A DNA stretch of 55,798 nt from an uncultured Opitutales bacterium (GCA_900548185.1 URJJ01000011.1:1-55798); one strand, 5' to 3'; counted from the stretch's first letter, positions 43,195-52,496 are shown. Notes: generated by a model from the letters alone, not told the origin. Translations and numbers: made by a program.

Positions 43195-43352
43195 TTAAAA
43201 GTTTGAAGATAGCCCCTTTTTCCGGTCGAAGTCGAGAAAATCCCGCATTATCCGCCGCAAAGGCAAATTTTTGCGCATGAATCCGCCAAGAAAATGTTGC
43301 CTATCCGAAAAGCCCCCCGCTATAATTCCCCGCAAATTGAAACACCTGAAAT

Positions 43353-43592
43353 ATGGAAGACAAGAGCCAGTTTGAGGCGCTCGTGGAGGAGCTCCGCAAT
43401 GTTTTTGAATTCAACGGAAAGACCGCGCCGGAATTTCTGCCGGAAACGCCGCTCGACGAATCCTTCGGCCTGGATTCCCTGGACTGGGCCGAATTCGCCG
43501 TGCGGTTCCAGAAAAGGACCGGCCGAGACCTTTTCACGGAGACCCGCGCCCCGCTCAGGACATTTGCCGACCTCGCAAAACTCGTAGGCTGA
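43353..43592 (+). CDS. Acyl carrier protein
   Basis: A 79-residue acidic four-helix carrier protein. The phosphopantetheine attachment site is Ser42 in GLDSLDW. 'FLPETPLDESFG' precedes it, as in ACPs. It lacks the usual helix-II acidic pattern of housekeeping AcpP (DSLDTVE), and it is followed by an AMP-ligase 13 bp downstream, so it is most likely a dedicated carrier loaded by that ligase. It is first in a plus-strand operon of three genes. Confidence 0.9.
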   Translation: MEDKSQFEALVEELRNVFEFNGKTAPEFLPETPLDESFGLDSLDWAEFAVRFQKRTGRDLFTETRAPLRTFADLAKLVG

Positions 43593-43605
43593 AAAGGCCG
43601 CCCGC

Positions 43606-44769
43606 ATGGGATTTCTCCGTTCCATAATTTCCGGCGGCCCCGCCGGCGCCCCTTTTATAACCGACGCCTCCGGGACATATTCCCGCGCCGAAATACTCGC
43701 AGCCGCCGACGCATTTTCATCATCCCTGCCCCCATCCGCAGCCTGCGCGGCCGTGCCGCCCGAAAACTTCGCCTCCGCCCTGGCAAAGCTCGTCGCCTGC
43801 TCGGACGCGGGGATTCCTGCAATCCTTTCGGACGAGCCGCAGGCCGTACCGCCATCCAAGGACCTGGCGATTTTTACAAGCGGGACGACGGGCCGCCCCA
43901 AGCGGGTGGAATATTCCTGGAGCGAAATATTTTCGGGCCGCAGCCGCTCGGCGAGCCTTGAGGGCGGGGTGTGGTTTTCCGCATACAGCCCGTTTTTGTA
44001 TGCGGGGCTGGGGGTTTTCGCGCAGGCGGCGGCGGCCAGGGGGTCGCTCATCTGCGCGGGCCAGATGGAATCCGCCAGTGCGGCCGGGGCTCTGGAGGCA
44101 TCCACCGGAGCGTCGGTCTGCGCCACCCCGTCGTGGATGAGGACCCTCATCAGCTTCCGCGACTGTTCAAGAATGCGCCCTGCAAGGATAACCCTTGGGG
44201 GGGAGCCGGCACGCCAGCCCCTCCTCGACGCCCTAAAAAGGACTTTCCCGGGCGCAAAAATATCGCACATATACGCGACGAGCGAGCTTGGCGAATGCTT
44301 CAGGGTGGGCGACGGCCTGGAGGGCGTCCCCCTGCCCCTGCGCCCGGCGAGGCCCGGCGTGGAATTTTCCGCAGATTCGGGGACGCTGCGCGCGAGGCTT
44401 GAAAGCGGGGCTGAGATAGACACGGGCGACATTGTGGAAATTTCCGGCGGGCGCATGATTTTTTGCGGAAGAACTTCCGAGACGATAAACGTGGGCGGCC
44501 GCAAGGTGTCGCCGGCAAAGATAGAGGCGGCCCTGGAGGGGGTCGAAGGGGTTCTGGACCTGCTCGCCCGCCCGGAGGCCAGCTCCGCAGCCGGGGAGAT
44601 ACCCGCCCTGGACGTCGTCTGCGCCCCCGGGCGGGAGGCGGAAGTCGAGGCGCGGATACGCGCAGAGGCCGCGAAAGTTCTGGATAAATTCCACAGGCCG
44701 CGCATAATAAGCTTCGTGAAAAAAATCGAGATTTCAAAGGCCGGGAAAAAGGCGAGGAGGAAGGCGTGA
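43606..44769 (+). CDS. Compact AMP-dependent acyl ligase
   Basis: A 387-residue adenylate-forming enzyme, shorter than the usual 500-550 residues. The P-loop TSGTTGRPK is at 91-99; 'HIYATSELGE' is the A5-like motif; 'IDTGDIVEISGGRMIFCGRTSETINVGGRKVSP' supplies the D of A7 and the hinge; the catalytic Lys near the C-terminus falls in 'ISKAGKKARRKA'. It would activate a carboxylic acid with ATP and pass it to the adjacent ACP. The short N-terminal part (90 residues before the P-loop) resembles OSB-CoA-ligase-like or aryl/acyl-ACP ligases. AAAAGG precedes the ATG. Its stop codon overlaps the start of the next gene. Confidence 0.88.
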   Translation: MGFLRSIISGGPAGAPFITDASGTYSRAEILAAADAFSSSLPPSAACAAVPPENFASALAKLVACSDAGIPAILSDEPQAVPPSKDLAIFTSGTTGRPKRVEYSWSEIFSGRSRSASLEGGVWFSAYSPFLYAGLGVFAQAAAARGSLICAGQMESASAAGALEASTGASVCATPSWMRTLISFRDCSRMRPARITLGGEPARQPLLDALKRTFPGAKISHIYATSELGECFRVGDGLEGVPLPLRPARPGVEFSADSGTLRARLESGAEIDTGDIVEISGGRMIFCGRTSETINVGGRKVSPAKIEAALEGVEGVLDLLARPEASSAAGEIPALDVVCAPGREAEVEARIRAEAAKVLDKFHRPRIISFVKKIEISKAGKKARRKA

Positions 44770-45491
44770 AGGGCGTGATGGTAAGCGGCTCAAGCCGCGG
44801 GCTTGGGCTTGCGATTTCAGAGAGGCTTCTGGAGGCGGGGCACAGGGTTTTCGGTTTCGCAAGGAGCCGCTCGGCGGACGCGGACGCGCTGGAGGAAAAG
44901 TTTTCCGGGAAATTCAAATTTGAAAGCCTGGACCTTTCAAGCGGGCGGGACAGGGAGAGGGCCGTCGCGGCAGCCTCCGAATTTGCCGGCCCCATATGGG
45001 GGCTTGTAAACAACGCCGCAATGGCGAGGGACGGAGTGTTCGCCGCCGCGCGAGAGGGCGACATAGACGACTGCATTTCGCTCAACATCGCTTCCTCCAT
45101 GAAGCTCACGCGCCTCGCAGTCCGCGAAATGCTGCTTTCAAAGTCGGGCGGGTGCATCCTGAACATAAGCTCGATATGCGCCCTGCGCGGCTACCGGGGG
45201 CTCGCCGTATACTCCGCCACAAAATCGGCGCTTTCCGGCTTTTCGCTGTCCCTTGCCCGGGAGCTTGGCCCGCGCGGCATAAGGGTGAACTGCGTCGCCC
45301 CGGGCTACGTGGAAACCGAGATGTCGAAGGGGCTTACTGAAAGCGACCTGGCAAAGATAAGGTCGCGCACGCCGCTGGGCAGGCTGGCGTCGGCGCGAGA
45401 CGTGGCAAACCTATGCGCGTTCCTCATTTCCGACGAGGCGTCGTTTATAACCGGCCAGACCATTGCGGTCGACGGGGGCGTCTGCGCGTAG
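44766..45491 (+). CDS. FabG-like short-chain dehydrogenase/reductase
   Basis: A 241-residue Rossmann enzyme. The cofactor loop is SGSSRGLGL (G8, G12, G14), NNAA is at 82-85, the catalytic Ser is at 135-136 and Y149-x3-K153 complete the site; the C-terminus 'ITGQTIAVDGGVCA' is the FabG hallmark. It probably reduces a 3-oxoacyl-ACP to the hydroxy form with NAD(P)H. The GTG start at 44766 overlaps the ligase stop (GTGA); ATG at 44778 is an alternative. The overlap shows translational coupling. With the ACP, ligase and divergent KAS III it makes a minimal load-extend-reduce set. Confidence 0.9.
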   Translation: MKGVMVSGSSRGLGLAISERLLEAGHRVFGFARSRSADADALEEKFSGKFKFESLDLSSGRDRERAVAAASEFAGPIWGLVNNAAMARDGVFAAAREGDIDDCISLNIASSMKLTRLAVREMLLSKSGGCILNISSICALRGYRGLAVYSATKSALSGFSLSLARELGPRGIRVNCVAPGYVETEMSKGLTESDLAKIRSRTPLGRLASARDVANLCAFLISDEASFITGQTIAVDGGVCA

Positions 45492-45514
45492 AGAACGTGG
45501 TTTGCGCTGCGGCG

Positions 45515-46450
45515 CTATCCGGGCCACCTGAATATGTCCTTTATATTTTCGAGGCCCTCCGCCATGAATTCGGCGTCCCCGAAAAATATCAGGCAGGCCG
45601 TGGCCGCAAGCATTATGGCCATTCCGGCGGGGTTAAAATTGTTGCGGTAGCCGGTCGCCCTGTTATAGGCGAGCACCCACAGCGGGGCCGTCAGCGTGAG
45701 CGCGTTTACATAGGCGGGGTTCGGAACCGTGCTCAGGGCCCTGTTGCCGCAGAATATTGAAAGCCCGCTGAAAAGGGCCATGTAAAGCCCGGCGCGCGCG
45801 ACGCGGGGTGAAAACGCGGTCTTTGCAAAATTCGGAAGCCCGCCCCCGCGCATGAGCATGAACGCGCAAACGTTAAAGCATCCCGCAACGAACATCGACA
45901 CAAGAAAATAGGCGGTGTTCCCCGCGAGAAACCCGTCGAAGGCCATGAGGTTTTTGCGGTTTACGCTCATCATCGCAGAGACGAACACGGCTATTATCAT
46001 GTAGCCGAATATGCCTTCCGAACGCGAATGGTCGGACATCTTAAGGTATCCGTATATGCCGAAAAACAGGCTTGCCAGAACGCCTGCGAATATGGCCGGC
46101 TTTTCCGCAAGGGCCAGGAACTGCGAAAAATCCATACCCCACCAGATGACTGCGGATATTATTATGGAAAGAACCATGATGCGGGAAGTCGCCCCCGCCC
46201 CGAATTTCGCGGCCGAATTTGCCATCCGGGAGCTGAAAAATCCAGCCATCAGCCCCTGAACGCACGCATGCGCCCAAAACGACGGATCCGACGGGAAGTC
46301 CACGAAGAATAGAAACGGAAGCGAAGAGGCCGAAATGCCGAAGCCGCGCCACGCCGCAATGGCGTACCCGTCAACGCGGAACCGCTGGTTGACGGCCGTT
46401 GTCGCGGCTCCGAACAGCGCAAACAGCAGGCCGAAAACAAACCAGAGCAT
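45515..46450 (-). CDS. DMT-superfamily transporter (EamA-like)
   Basis: A 311-residue inner-membrane protein with about ten membrane segments and the internal two-fold repeat of drug/metabolite transporters. Segments include the first helix 'MLWFVFGLLFALFGAATTAVNQR' and the last 'NPAGMAIMLAATACLIFFG'. Motifs typical of EamA ('LTAPLWVLAYNRATGYRNN', equivalent to the LxPvxaall.....E stretch) are seen near the end of the second repeat. The substrate is unknown. Its end is convergent with the SDR gene 23 bp away; it could export or take up a product of the acyl pathway, but there is no direct evidence. Confidence 0.75.
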   Translation of the reverse strand: MLWFVFGLLFALFGAATTAVNQRFRVDGYAIAAWRGFGISASSLPFLFFVDFPSDPSFWAHACVQGLMAGFFSSRMANSAAKFGAGATSRIMVLSIIISAVIWWGMDFSQFLALAEKPAIFAGVLASLFFGIYGYLKMSDHSRSEGIFGYMIIAVFVSAMMSVNRKNLMAFDGFLAGNTAYFLVSMFVAGCFNVCAFMLMRGGGLPNFAKTAFSPRVARAGLYMALFSGLSIFCGNRALSTVPNPAYVNALTLTAPLWVLAYNRATGYRNNFNPAGMAIMLAATACLIFFGDAEFMAEGLENIKDIFRWPG

Positions 46451-46804
46451 CCTTAACTTGTCGTAAAATAGCGGCGCTTTTTAAGCCGGGCAAAGAGGCG
46501 GCCCAAACGTGTTCCCCGGCGTTTCAGGGCGGAAAATACAAATGCCTTCGCCCGGGAATGCGAAATCCACCCTCCCGCCATGCGGCGCGCCCGCACGCCG
46601 CCGCGCGCAAAAGCCCCGCAGCGCAGAGCTTCGCCAATCCCGGCTGGGCTCAATAGCGCGCCCGCCGCGCAAAGCCTGCGCGCGCGGACTTAAGACGCAT
46701 TATTTTTAACGCTGCCGCGCCTTCAAAAACAAAACCTCCCCTGCGGGCGGCGGCTCCCGTTATGAAGCGCCCCGCAGCCAAAGGCGAGCCGCCCGGGCCC
46801 GGCG
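46451..46804. other. GC-rich intergenic region between the DMT transporter and cysE
   Basis: About 354 bp, with no credible gene; open frames here arise from high GC. Near 46745-46794 an imperfect hairpin (GGGCGGCGGCTC / GAGCCGCCC) with a T-rich tail on the minus strand is a possible cysE terminator. The DMT promoter must lie near 46,460-46,560. Confidence 0.5.
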
Positions 46805-47641
46805 CTAGCAGCGGCAGTCGAGCTTCTGGTTCATAATAAGCGACGGGGTGTCCTCCTTGGAGACCCCCATGGGCCTCGCCGGAACCCCGGCCACCGTCGT
46901 ATGCGGGGGGACGTCGTCCAGCACGACGGAACCCGCGCCGATTTTCGCGCCCTCGCCTATCGTAATGTTTCCGATGAGTTTCGCCCCGGCGCCGATTAGC
47001 ACGCCCGAGCACACCTTGGGATGGCGGTCCCCGGTCTCGGAGCCGGTTCCGCCGAGCGTCACCTCGTGGAGTATCGACACGTCGTCGTCCACCCGGCACG
47101 TCTCGCCGGCCACGAAGCTTGTGGCGTGGTCCAGCAGTATGCCGGCCCCGAAACGGGCGGCGGGATGAATATCCACCGCGAAAATCTCGCTTTCAAGGCT
47201 CTGGAGGTAGAGGGCCGTGTGCTTTTTGCCCTTGCGCCACAGTATGTGCGCGGCGCGGTGGGTGCATATGGCCTGAAAGCCCTTGTAATACATGAGGGGG
47301 TCGAAGCAGCTCAGGCAGGCGGGGTCGCGCCCGTTTATGGCGACGATGTCGCGCACAACCGCGTCCCGCGCCTCGGGGCTGCCCTCGTAGGCGTCCAGAA
47401 TGACGCCCCGGATGAGGTCTGCGGGCATCGCATGGGCTCCGAGTTTTCTGGCGAGCCGCGCGGCGACGGCCTCGAAGAGGTTCGAGCGGCTGAGAATTAC
47501 GTCGCACACAAGGCCCCGCAAAACCGGCTCCGTTTCAGAAATGCGCTCCGCCTCGGCCCTGATTTCGCCCCAGACGGCGTCTAGCGACGCGGGGGGCTGA
47601 ACCGGCGGCAGGCCGGCGCGGGATTTTTTTTGCTCTTCCAT
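46805..47641 (-). CDS. cysE: Serine O-acetyltransferase
   Basis: A 278-residue enzyme that moves acetyl from acetyl-CoA to L-serine, the first step of cysteine synthesis. The N-terminal helical domain (residues 15-150, 'VILSRSNLFEAVAARLARKLG') and left-handed beta-helix are both typical: 'DIHPAARFGAGILLDHATSFVAGETCRVDDDVSILHEVTLGGTG', 'RHPKVCSGVLIGAGAKLIGNITIGEGAKIGAGSVVLDDVPPHTTVAGVPAR'. DH and HP motifs carry catalytic Asp/His. ATG 47641 is chosen to match the 273-residue E. coli enzyme; the 40 codons upstream look non-coding. It is divergent from valS. Confidence 0.94.
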   Translation of the reverse strand: MEEQKKSRAGLPPVQPPASLDAVWGEIRAEAERISETEPVLRGLVCDVILSRSNLFEAVAARLARKLGAHAMPADLIRGVILDAYEGSPEARDAVVRDIVAINGRDPACLSCFDPLMYYKGFQAICTHRAAHILWRKGKKHTALYLQSLESEIFAVDIHPAARFGAGILLDHATSFVAGETCRVDDDVSILHEVTLGGTGSETGDRHPKVCSGVLIGAGAKLIGNITIGEGAKIGAGSVVLDDVPPHTTVAGVPARPMGVSKEDTPSLIMNQKLDCRC

Positions 47642-47808
47642 TTTTAAGGCCGCAATGTTTGCCCAAAAAGCGCAGCCTTTCAACGCAAAAAAGCCGGGCC
47701 GCGCCAAAAGGGCCGGCAAAATCCCCAAAAACGGCCCGGCCCCGGTTAAATTGTTTGACATATTCGGCCTGCGCTTTTTCCTCTATAAGATTTTATAAAA
47801 GAGACACA

Positions 47809-50502
47809 ATGAGCGAGATTTCAAAGTCCTACACCCCGGCGGAAGTCGAGGACAAGTGGTATTCCAAGTGGCTCGAGGCGGGCTGCTTCAAGGGCGAGCC
47901 CGACCCGTCGAAAGAGTCCTACTCAATAGTGATTCCCCCGCCCAACGTTACGGGCGTGCTCACGATGGGGCATGTGCTGAACAACACCATACAAGACATA
48001 CTCATCCGCCGCGCGCGCCAGCTTGGCAAATCCGCAGTGTGGATTCCCGGCACGGACCACGCAGGCGTCGCCACGCAGACGAAGGTTGAAAAGGTCCTGC
48101 GCGAGGAGGGCACCAGCGCCCGGGCCCTCGGCCGGGAAAAGTTCATGGAGCGCGCGAAGGACTGGCGCGACAGGCACGGCGGCATAATCATAGGCCAGCT
48201 AAAAAAGCTCGGAGCCTCCTGCGACTGGGACCGACTGGTGCACACCCTTGACGACAATTATTCCGAAGCTGTCCTTACCGCATTCGTAAAGCTTTACAAG
48301 CAGGGCCACATCTACCGCGGCAAGCGCATGGTGAACTGGTGCCCCGTAAACCTCACGGCCCTCTCCGACGAGGAAGTCGTGATGAAGCACCAGGCAGGCA
48401 AGCTCTACCGCATGAAGTACGAGATAGCCGAGGAGCCGGGAACTTACGTTGAAATCTGCACCACGCGCCCCGAGACCATCATGGGCGACACCGCCGTGGC
48501 CGTCAACCCCGCCGACCCACGCTATTCCCACCTGATAGGCAAGCACTGCTGGCGCCCCTTCCCCCGCGCGAAAATCGAGATAATCGGCGACAGTTACGTC
48601 GACATGAAGTTCGGCACGGGGGTTTTGAAAATCACCCCGGCCCACGACCCGGCCGACTTTGAAATAGGCTGCCGCCACAACCTCGAAATCATCGACGTCA
48701 TGAACCCCGACGCCACGATGAACGCGCTGGCAGGCCCCGACTTTGAGGGTCTGGACCGCTTCAAGGCCCGCGAGCTCGCCGTCAAAAAGCTCGACGAAAT
48801 GGGGCTCCTTGTAAAAGTGGAGGACTACGAAAACAACGTAGGCTTCTCCGAGCGCGGCGACGTCCCGATAGAGCCGAGGCTCTCCGACCAGTGGTTTTTG
48901 AAGTACCCCAGGGTCGAGGAGGCAAAGAGGGCCGTGGAATCCGGCAAAATCAAGTTCTGGCCGCAGCGCTGGGAAAAGACCTACCTGCACTGGCTCGACA
49001 ACATACGCGACTGGTGCATAAGCCGCCAGATATGGTGGGGCCACAGGATACCCGTATGGTACAAAAAGGGCGTCGAAAAAATCGACCTCTCAAACCCCGA
49101 ACACGTCCATGTGAGCGTCAAGGGCCCCTCCGACCCGGAAAACTGGGTGCAGGACGGGGACTCGCTCGACACCTGGGCAAGCTCGTGGCTCTGGCCTTTC
49201 GCCACGATGGGATGGCCAGACCCCGAAGCCATGAAAAAAAGCGGCCTTTCGTCGTTCTACCCCACAAGCGACCTCGTGACCGGCCCGGATATCATATTTT
49301 TCTGGGTCGCGCGCATGATAATGGCGGGGCTGGAATTCATGGACGGGGACGAGGACGCGCGGATTCCGTTTAAAAACGTGTATTTCACCGGCATCATACG
49401 CGACATGCAGGGGCGCAAGATGTCAAAGAGCCTCGGCAACTCCCCCGACCCGCTCGAAATCATAGCAAAGTACGGCGCAGACGGCCTGCGCTTCGGCGTC
49501 ATGAGCTGCGCCCCACAGGGCCAGGACATACTTTTCAGCGAAGAGCGCGTGGAGCTGGGGCGCAATTTCTGCAACAAGCTCTGGAACGCCTGCCGCTTCC
49601 GCCAGATGTCCGGGCCTGCCGCGGACAATTCGAGCCTAGAAAAGACGGTTTCCCGCATCGATTTTTCAAAGCTCGACGCGGACGACCGCGCGGTTCTCTC
49701 AAGCCTTGCCGAAACTTCCAAGCTCGTGGCAGGCGACTACGAAACCTACCAGTTCAACTCAATAACCCAGCGGCTCTACGCCTTCTTCTGGACGGATTTC
49801 TGCGACTGGTATCTGGAAGTGTCAAAATCCCGCCTTGCAGACGAGTCCGCAAGGGAGACGGTGCTTGCCGTACAGGACCTTTGCCTGCGCGGAACCCTGC
49901 TTCTGCTGCACCCGTTCATGCCGTTTATAACCGAGGAGCTCTGGCATTCAATGGGCTTCGGCTCGCCGGAGAGCTTCATACAAAACGAGAATCCGGATGT
50001 CGCCGGCGCGCTCGCGGCGGCTGGTATATCGCCGGACGCGGAGGCCCTCGCCCAGAGCCGCGCGCTGCGCGACTTCGCGACGAAGGCCCGCGCCCTCAAG
50101 GCCCAGTATCGCCTTGCAAACAGGCGCGACTCGAAGTTCTATTTCACTTCCGACGACGCAAACGCCGAAATAATCGCCCAAAACGCGGAGAAGCTCAGGA
50201 GGCTGGCCGGCGCCGAATCAATCGAGCGCCGCGCGGAAGTCTCGGACTGCCCCGCAGCCATCGCCGAGCTTGGAACAATCTACCTCGACCTTTCAGACTC
50301 CATAGACGCGGATGCCGAAAAAGCCAGGCTCGGCAAGGAAAAGCAGAAGCTCGAGGGGCTTATAGCCTCCACTTCGGCAAGGCTTGGCAATGAGTCCTTT
50401 GTATCCAAGGCTCCGGCAAAAGTCATAGAAGGCGCCAAGAGGCAGCTTGAGGAATACAAGGCAAAACTGGCCGAAATAGAAAAGCTCATGGCAAATCTCT
50501 GA
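47809..50502 (+). CDS. valS: Valyl-tRNA synthetase
   Basis: An 897-residue class I synthetase that charges tRNA-Val. The HIGH-type motif is in 'PPPNVTGVLTMGHVLNN' (about 43-59) and KMSKS starts at residue 537. The editing domain (CP1) lies at about 210-410 with 'TTRPETIMGDTAVAVNP', which hydrolyses mischarged Thr. A C-terminal coiled coil ('DADAEKARLGKEKQKLEGLIASTSARLGNESFVSKAP') is diagnostic of ValS. ATG 47809 is the start; the frame is open 50 codons upstream, but that part overlaps the cysE region and is not protein-like. A strong terminator follows, so it is monocistronic. Confidence 0.98.
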   Translation: MSEISKSYTPAEVEDKWYSKWLEAGCFKGEPDPSKESYSIVIPPPNVTGVLTMGHVLNNTIQDILIRRARQLGKSAVWIPGTDHAGVATQTKVEKVLREEGTSARALGREKFMERAKDWRDRHGGIIIGQLKKLGASCDWDRLVHTLDDNYSEAVLTAFVKLYKQGHIYRGKRMVNWCPVNLTALSDEEVVMKHQAGKLYRMKYEIAEEPGTYVEICTTRPETIMGDTAVAVNPADPRYSHLIGKHCWRPFPRAKIEIIGDSYVDMKFGTGVLKITPAHDPADFEIGCRHNLEIIDVMNPDATMNALAGPDFEGLDRFKARELAVKKLDEMGLLVKVEDYENNVGFSERGDVPIEPRLSDQWFLKYPRVEEAKRAVESGKIKFWPQRWEKTYLHWLDNIRDWCISRQIWWGHRIPVWYKKGVEKIDLSNPEHVHVSVKGPSDPENWVQDGDSLDTWASSWLWPFATMGWPDPEAMKKSGLSSFYPTSDLVTGPDIIFFWVARMIMAGLEFMDGDEDARIPFKNVYFTGIIRDMQGRKMSKSLGNSPDPLEIIAKYGADGLRFGVMSCAPQGQDILFSEERVELGRNFCNKLWNACRFRQMSGPAADNSSLEKTVSRIDFSKLDADDRAVLSSLAETSKLVAGDYETYQFNSITQRLYAFFWTDFCDWYLEVSKSRLADESARETVLAVQDLCLRGTLLLLHPFMPFITEELWHSMGFGSPESFIQNENPDVAGALAAAGISPDAEALAQSRALRDFATKARALKAQYRLANRRDSKFYFTSDDANAEIIAQNAEKLRRLAGAESIERRAEVSDCPAAIAELGTIYLDLSDSIDADAEKARLGKEKQKLEGLIASTSARLGNESFVSKAPAKVIEGAKRQLEEYKAKLAEIEKLMANL

Positions 50503-50508
50503 CATTCC

Positions 50509-50553
50509 CCGGGGCCGCCCGTTTGCTCCGCAGGCGGGCGGCCCCGGTTTTTT
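50509..50553 (+). terminator. Terminator of valS
   Basis: CCGGGGCCGCCCG (50509-50521) and CGGGCGGCCCCGG (50535-50547) form a perfect 13-bp stem, followed by six T. It begins 7 bp after the valS stop codon. Confidence 0.95.
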
Positions 50554-50789
50554 GCTCCCCATAATTCTATTGCGGAATTCCCCAATCCGCGCCCTTTTTG
50601 AAGGGACATCCGCCGCAGTCCAAACGGCTCTAACGCCCCAGGTTAATAAAGGCATAAGGGCCGCTTCTGCCCCGGCGCAGGGCTTTTTACACTTTCTCTC
50701 ACAGCTTCCAAAGCCCCGCACGCTCCATTGCTTATTCACTCAGGAACCGCATCTTCTTCAAGCGCAACCTGCGCTCTAAAGCACCTTTG
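50554..50789. other. Intergenic stretch with no recognised feature
   Basis: About 236 bp between the valS terminator and the small open frame at 50790. No credible ORF, tRNA or structured RNA hallmark was recognised. The transcript from the cyclase gene on the minus strand may end here. Confidence 0.4.
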
Positions 50790-50969
50790 TCAAGTTGTCT
50801 GGCTCTTTCCCTGCGCCTTGAAGTTTGCCGTGGCGCCCCCAGGCTGATTTGCCAATCCGCCCTGAATTTTGCTTGCCGCAATGAGTTGGGCCTCCGCCTG
50901 CTTAAAAGAAGTTCCCAAGCACTCCTGAAGCGCGTCCGTCTTTGCCTGCGTTTTCCATGACGGAGGCAT
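50790..50969 (-). CDS. Possible 59-residue small protein downstream of the cyclase gene
   Basis: Reading the minus strand by eye gives an ATG-to-TGA frame of 59 codons starting MPPSWKTQAKTDALQ and continuing with 'FKQAEAQLIAASKIQ' and 'GGLANQPGGATANFKAQGK'. It starts 45 bp after the stop of the cyclase-like gene on the same strand, and a GGAAA lies 3-7 bases before the ATG. The composition (Ala, Gln, Lys, Gly; amphipathic helix at 9-35, flexible tail) is protein-like. An in-frame stop is 18 codons upstream of the ATG. It may be a small partner of the cyclase or a chance frame. No family recognised. Confidence 0.4.
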   Translation of the reverse strand: MPPSWKTQAKTDALQECLGTSFKQAEAQLIAASKIQGGLANQPGGATANFKAQGKSQTT

Positions 50970-51014
50970 GGGTTTCCGAATTAGGCCAAACGCTGCGCGA
51001 TATGCGCCGGACTG

Positions 51015-52496
51015 CTACGTTACAATATCGACAATTCCGTCTTCAGAGACGGTAATTGCCATGCACGTTTCACCGGCCGCCTTGCGCGACTCGATATACT
51101 TGACCGCCGAATTGTACCTCGCACCCCGCGAAGAGTCCCCGCTGGAAGTCACGATGCCGTCGAGGATGGTGCCGATTGAATGGCAGACGCCGTTATGGTC
51201 TATGAGTATGGCCCCGTCGATGGGGGTCAGGCTGCTTAGAATCTGCTTTGTAAGCGGCATCGGGGCGATGGGCGTGGACTGCGGGGCAAGGCGCTTAGCC
51301 TCGTCCCGCGCGCTCTTTGAAAACACGAGCATGGTCCCCTTTTTCTCGCGCGTGGCAGTCTGTATAAGCTCGACAAGCCTGTCTATCTTGCGGGGCGCCT
51401 TGAAGCCGAACACCTTCTTTAGCGAATTTGCAAACTCCCTCGCCTCGAAAGACGAGCTTGGCGGCATCGGGACGCCGTAGGAAACCACGATGAGCGGCTT
51501 TCCGGAATACGATATCTGCCAGCGGTGGCGGCCGAGAAACTCTATGAAAAAGCAGTTCGCGCTCTTCGGGAGGCGGCGCGGCGGACGGCAAAGCCCGAAA
51601 ATCGTCTCGGAGTCGGAATGCAGCACAAGGCCGTCCTTGGTGAGTTCAAGGAGCTTGCGCGTCGAGCGCACGTCGCCCAGGCGGGGGTTCGCCGAAAACC
51701 TCACCGAGCTTGCGAGGTAGTCCAGACCCGCGGGCGCAAGCAGTATCGCCCCGCTTGCTTCGGCCAGCTCGTAGTGGGTGCGGGAAATTTCCGTGCAAAC
51801 GGAAAATATGTGCTCGTGCCACAGCGGCTGGGGCTTGCCAGAAACCCGGTAGGCAATGTCGCCCACAAAGTTGCGCCCGGCCTGCCTTATGATAGAGTCC
51901 AGCCCGAAATGGAACCCCCCGCTTTCGGAGGGCGAGACGGGCATGTCAAGCTCTATGCGGTGCTTTTCAAGAAACTCCTCGATGAGGGAGACCATGAAGG
52001 AGGGGCTGAGGCCGAGGTCGGCGTCGGAAGGAAGGTCAAGGGACGGATACTTTTCAAGTATGTCGTGCTCGATGCCAAAGACTATAAATACGTCGGTGTC
52101 GCCGAGCGTGGCGGGGTCGGAGACGAAGAAGGCAGTGTCGGCCGGCCGCTTGGGGCAGGACGTCACTATGCGGGACACGACGTCCCTGGCGCCGTGGAAG
52201 GTGGCGGAGAGCACATCCTGCGATGGGGCCGCCCTGCGCTTCTGAGACTGGGCTTCGGCTGCTATCTTTGCCGCGACGGACGCCATGTCGGAAAAATCCC
52301 CGGACGAAATCCAGAAATTTTCGGGCGCGACAACCTCGGCCCGCATTGCGCAGGCCTCGTCCGGAGAAATTTCGACGAGGAAAAGCTGGGGCCTTATTCG
52401 CTTGTCTATGTAAGAGAAAAGCGACTCCGCGCGGCGCGACGCCTCCTTCAGGAAGGCCCGCCTGCCGAGAAACTGCGCCGGAGATTCGTCTGCCAT
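51015..52496 (-). CDS. Diadenylate cyclase-like (DisA_N/DAC) domain protein
   Basis: A 493-residue protein whose last 80 residues match the DAC domain that makes c-di-AMP from two ATP: DGA at 427-429 ('TPIDGAILIDHNGV'), GARYNSA at 458-464 in place of the classical RHR-bearing 'GTRHRAA', and 'MAITVSEDGIVDI' at the end. The long N-terminal part (1-410) is soluble, without membrane helices, and includes a region like the alpha/beta 'pyruvate-kinase-C'-type or DACN sensor modules of CdaZ-like enzymes. c-di-AMP controls potassium and osmotic balance; MscS-type channels and a glucanotransferase lie nearby on the other strand. Whether the variant motif is active is not known. Confidence 0.8.
   Translation of the reverse strand: MADESPAQFLGRRAFLKEASRRAESLFSYIDKRIRPQLFLVEISPDEACAMRAEVVAPENFWISSGDFSDMASVAAKIAAEAQSQKRRAAPSQDVLSATFHGARDVVSRIVTSCPKRPADTAFFVSDPATLGDTDVFIVFGIEHDILEKYPSLDLPSDADLGLSPSFMVSLIEEFLEKHRIELDMPVSPSESGGFHFGLDSIIRQAGRNFVGDIAYRVSGKPQPLWHEHIFSVCTEISRTHYELAEASGAILLAPAGLDYLASSVRFSANPRLGDVRSTRKLLELTKDGLVLHSDSETIFGLCRPPRRLPKSANCFFIEFLGRHRWQISYSGKPLIVVSYGVPMPPSSSFEAREFANSLKKVFGFKAPRKIDRLVELIQTATREKKGTMLVFSKSARDEAKRLAPQSTPIAPMPLTKQILSSLTPIDGAILIDHNGVCHSIGTILDGIVTSSGDSSRGARYNSAVKYIESRKAAGETCMAITVSEDGIVDIVT

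Noticed and set aside
43320..44705. 461-codon minus-strand open frame
   Set aside because: Antisense to the ACP and ligase genes, Ser/Pro/Arg-rich, no motifs.
48199..49044. 281-codon minus-strand open frame
   Set aside because: Antisense inside valS.
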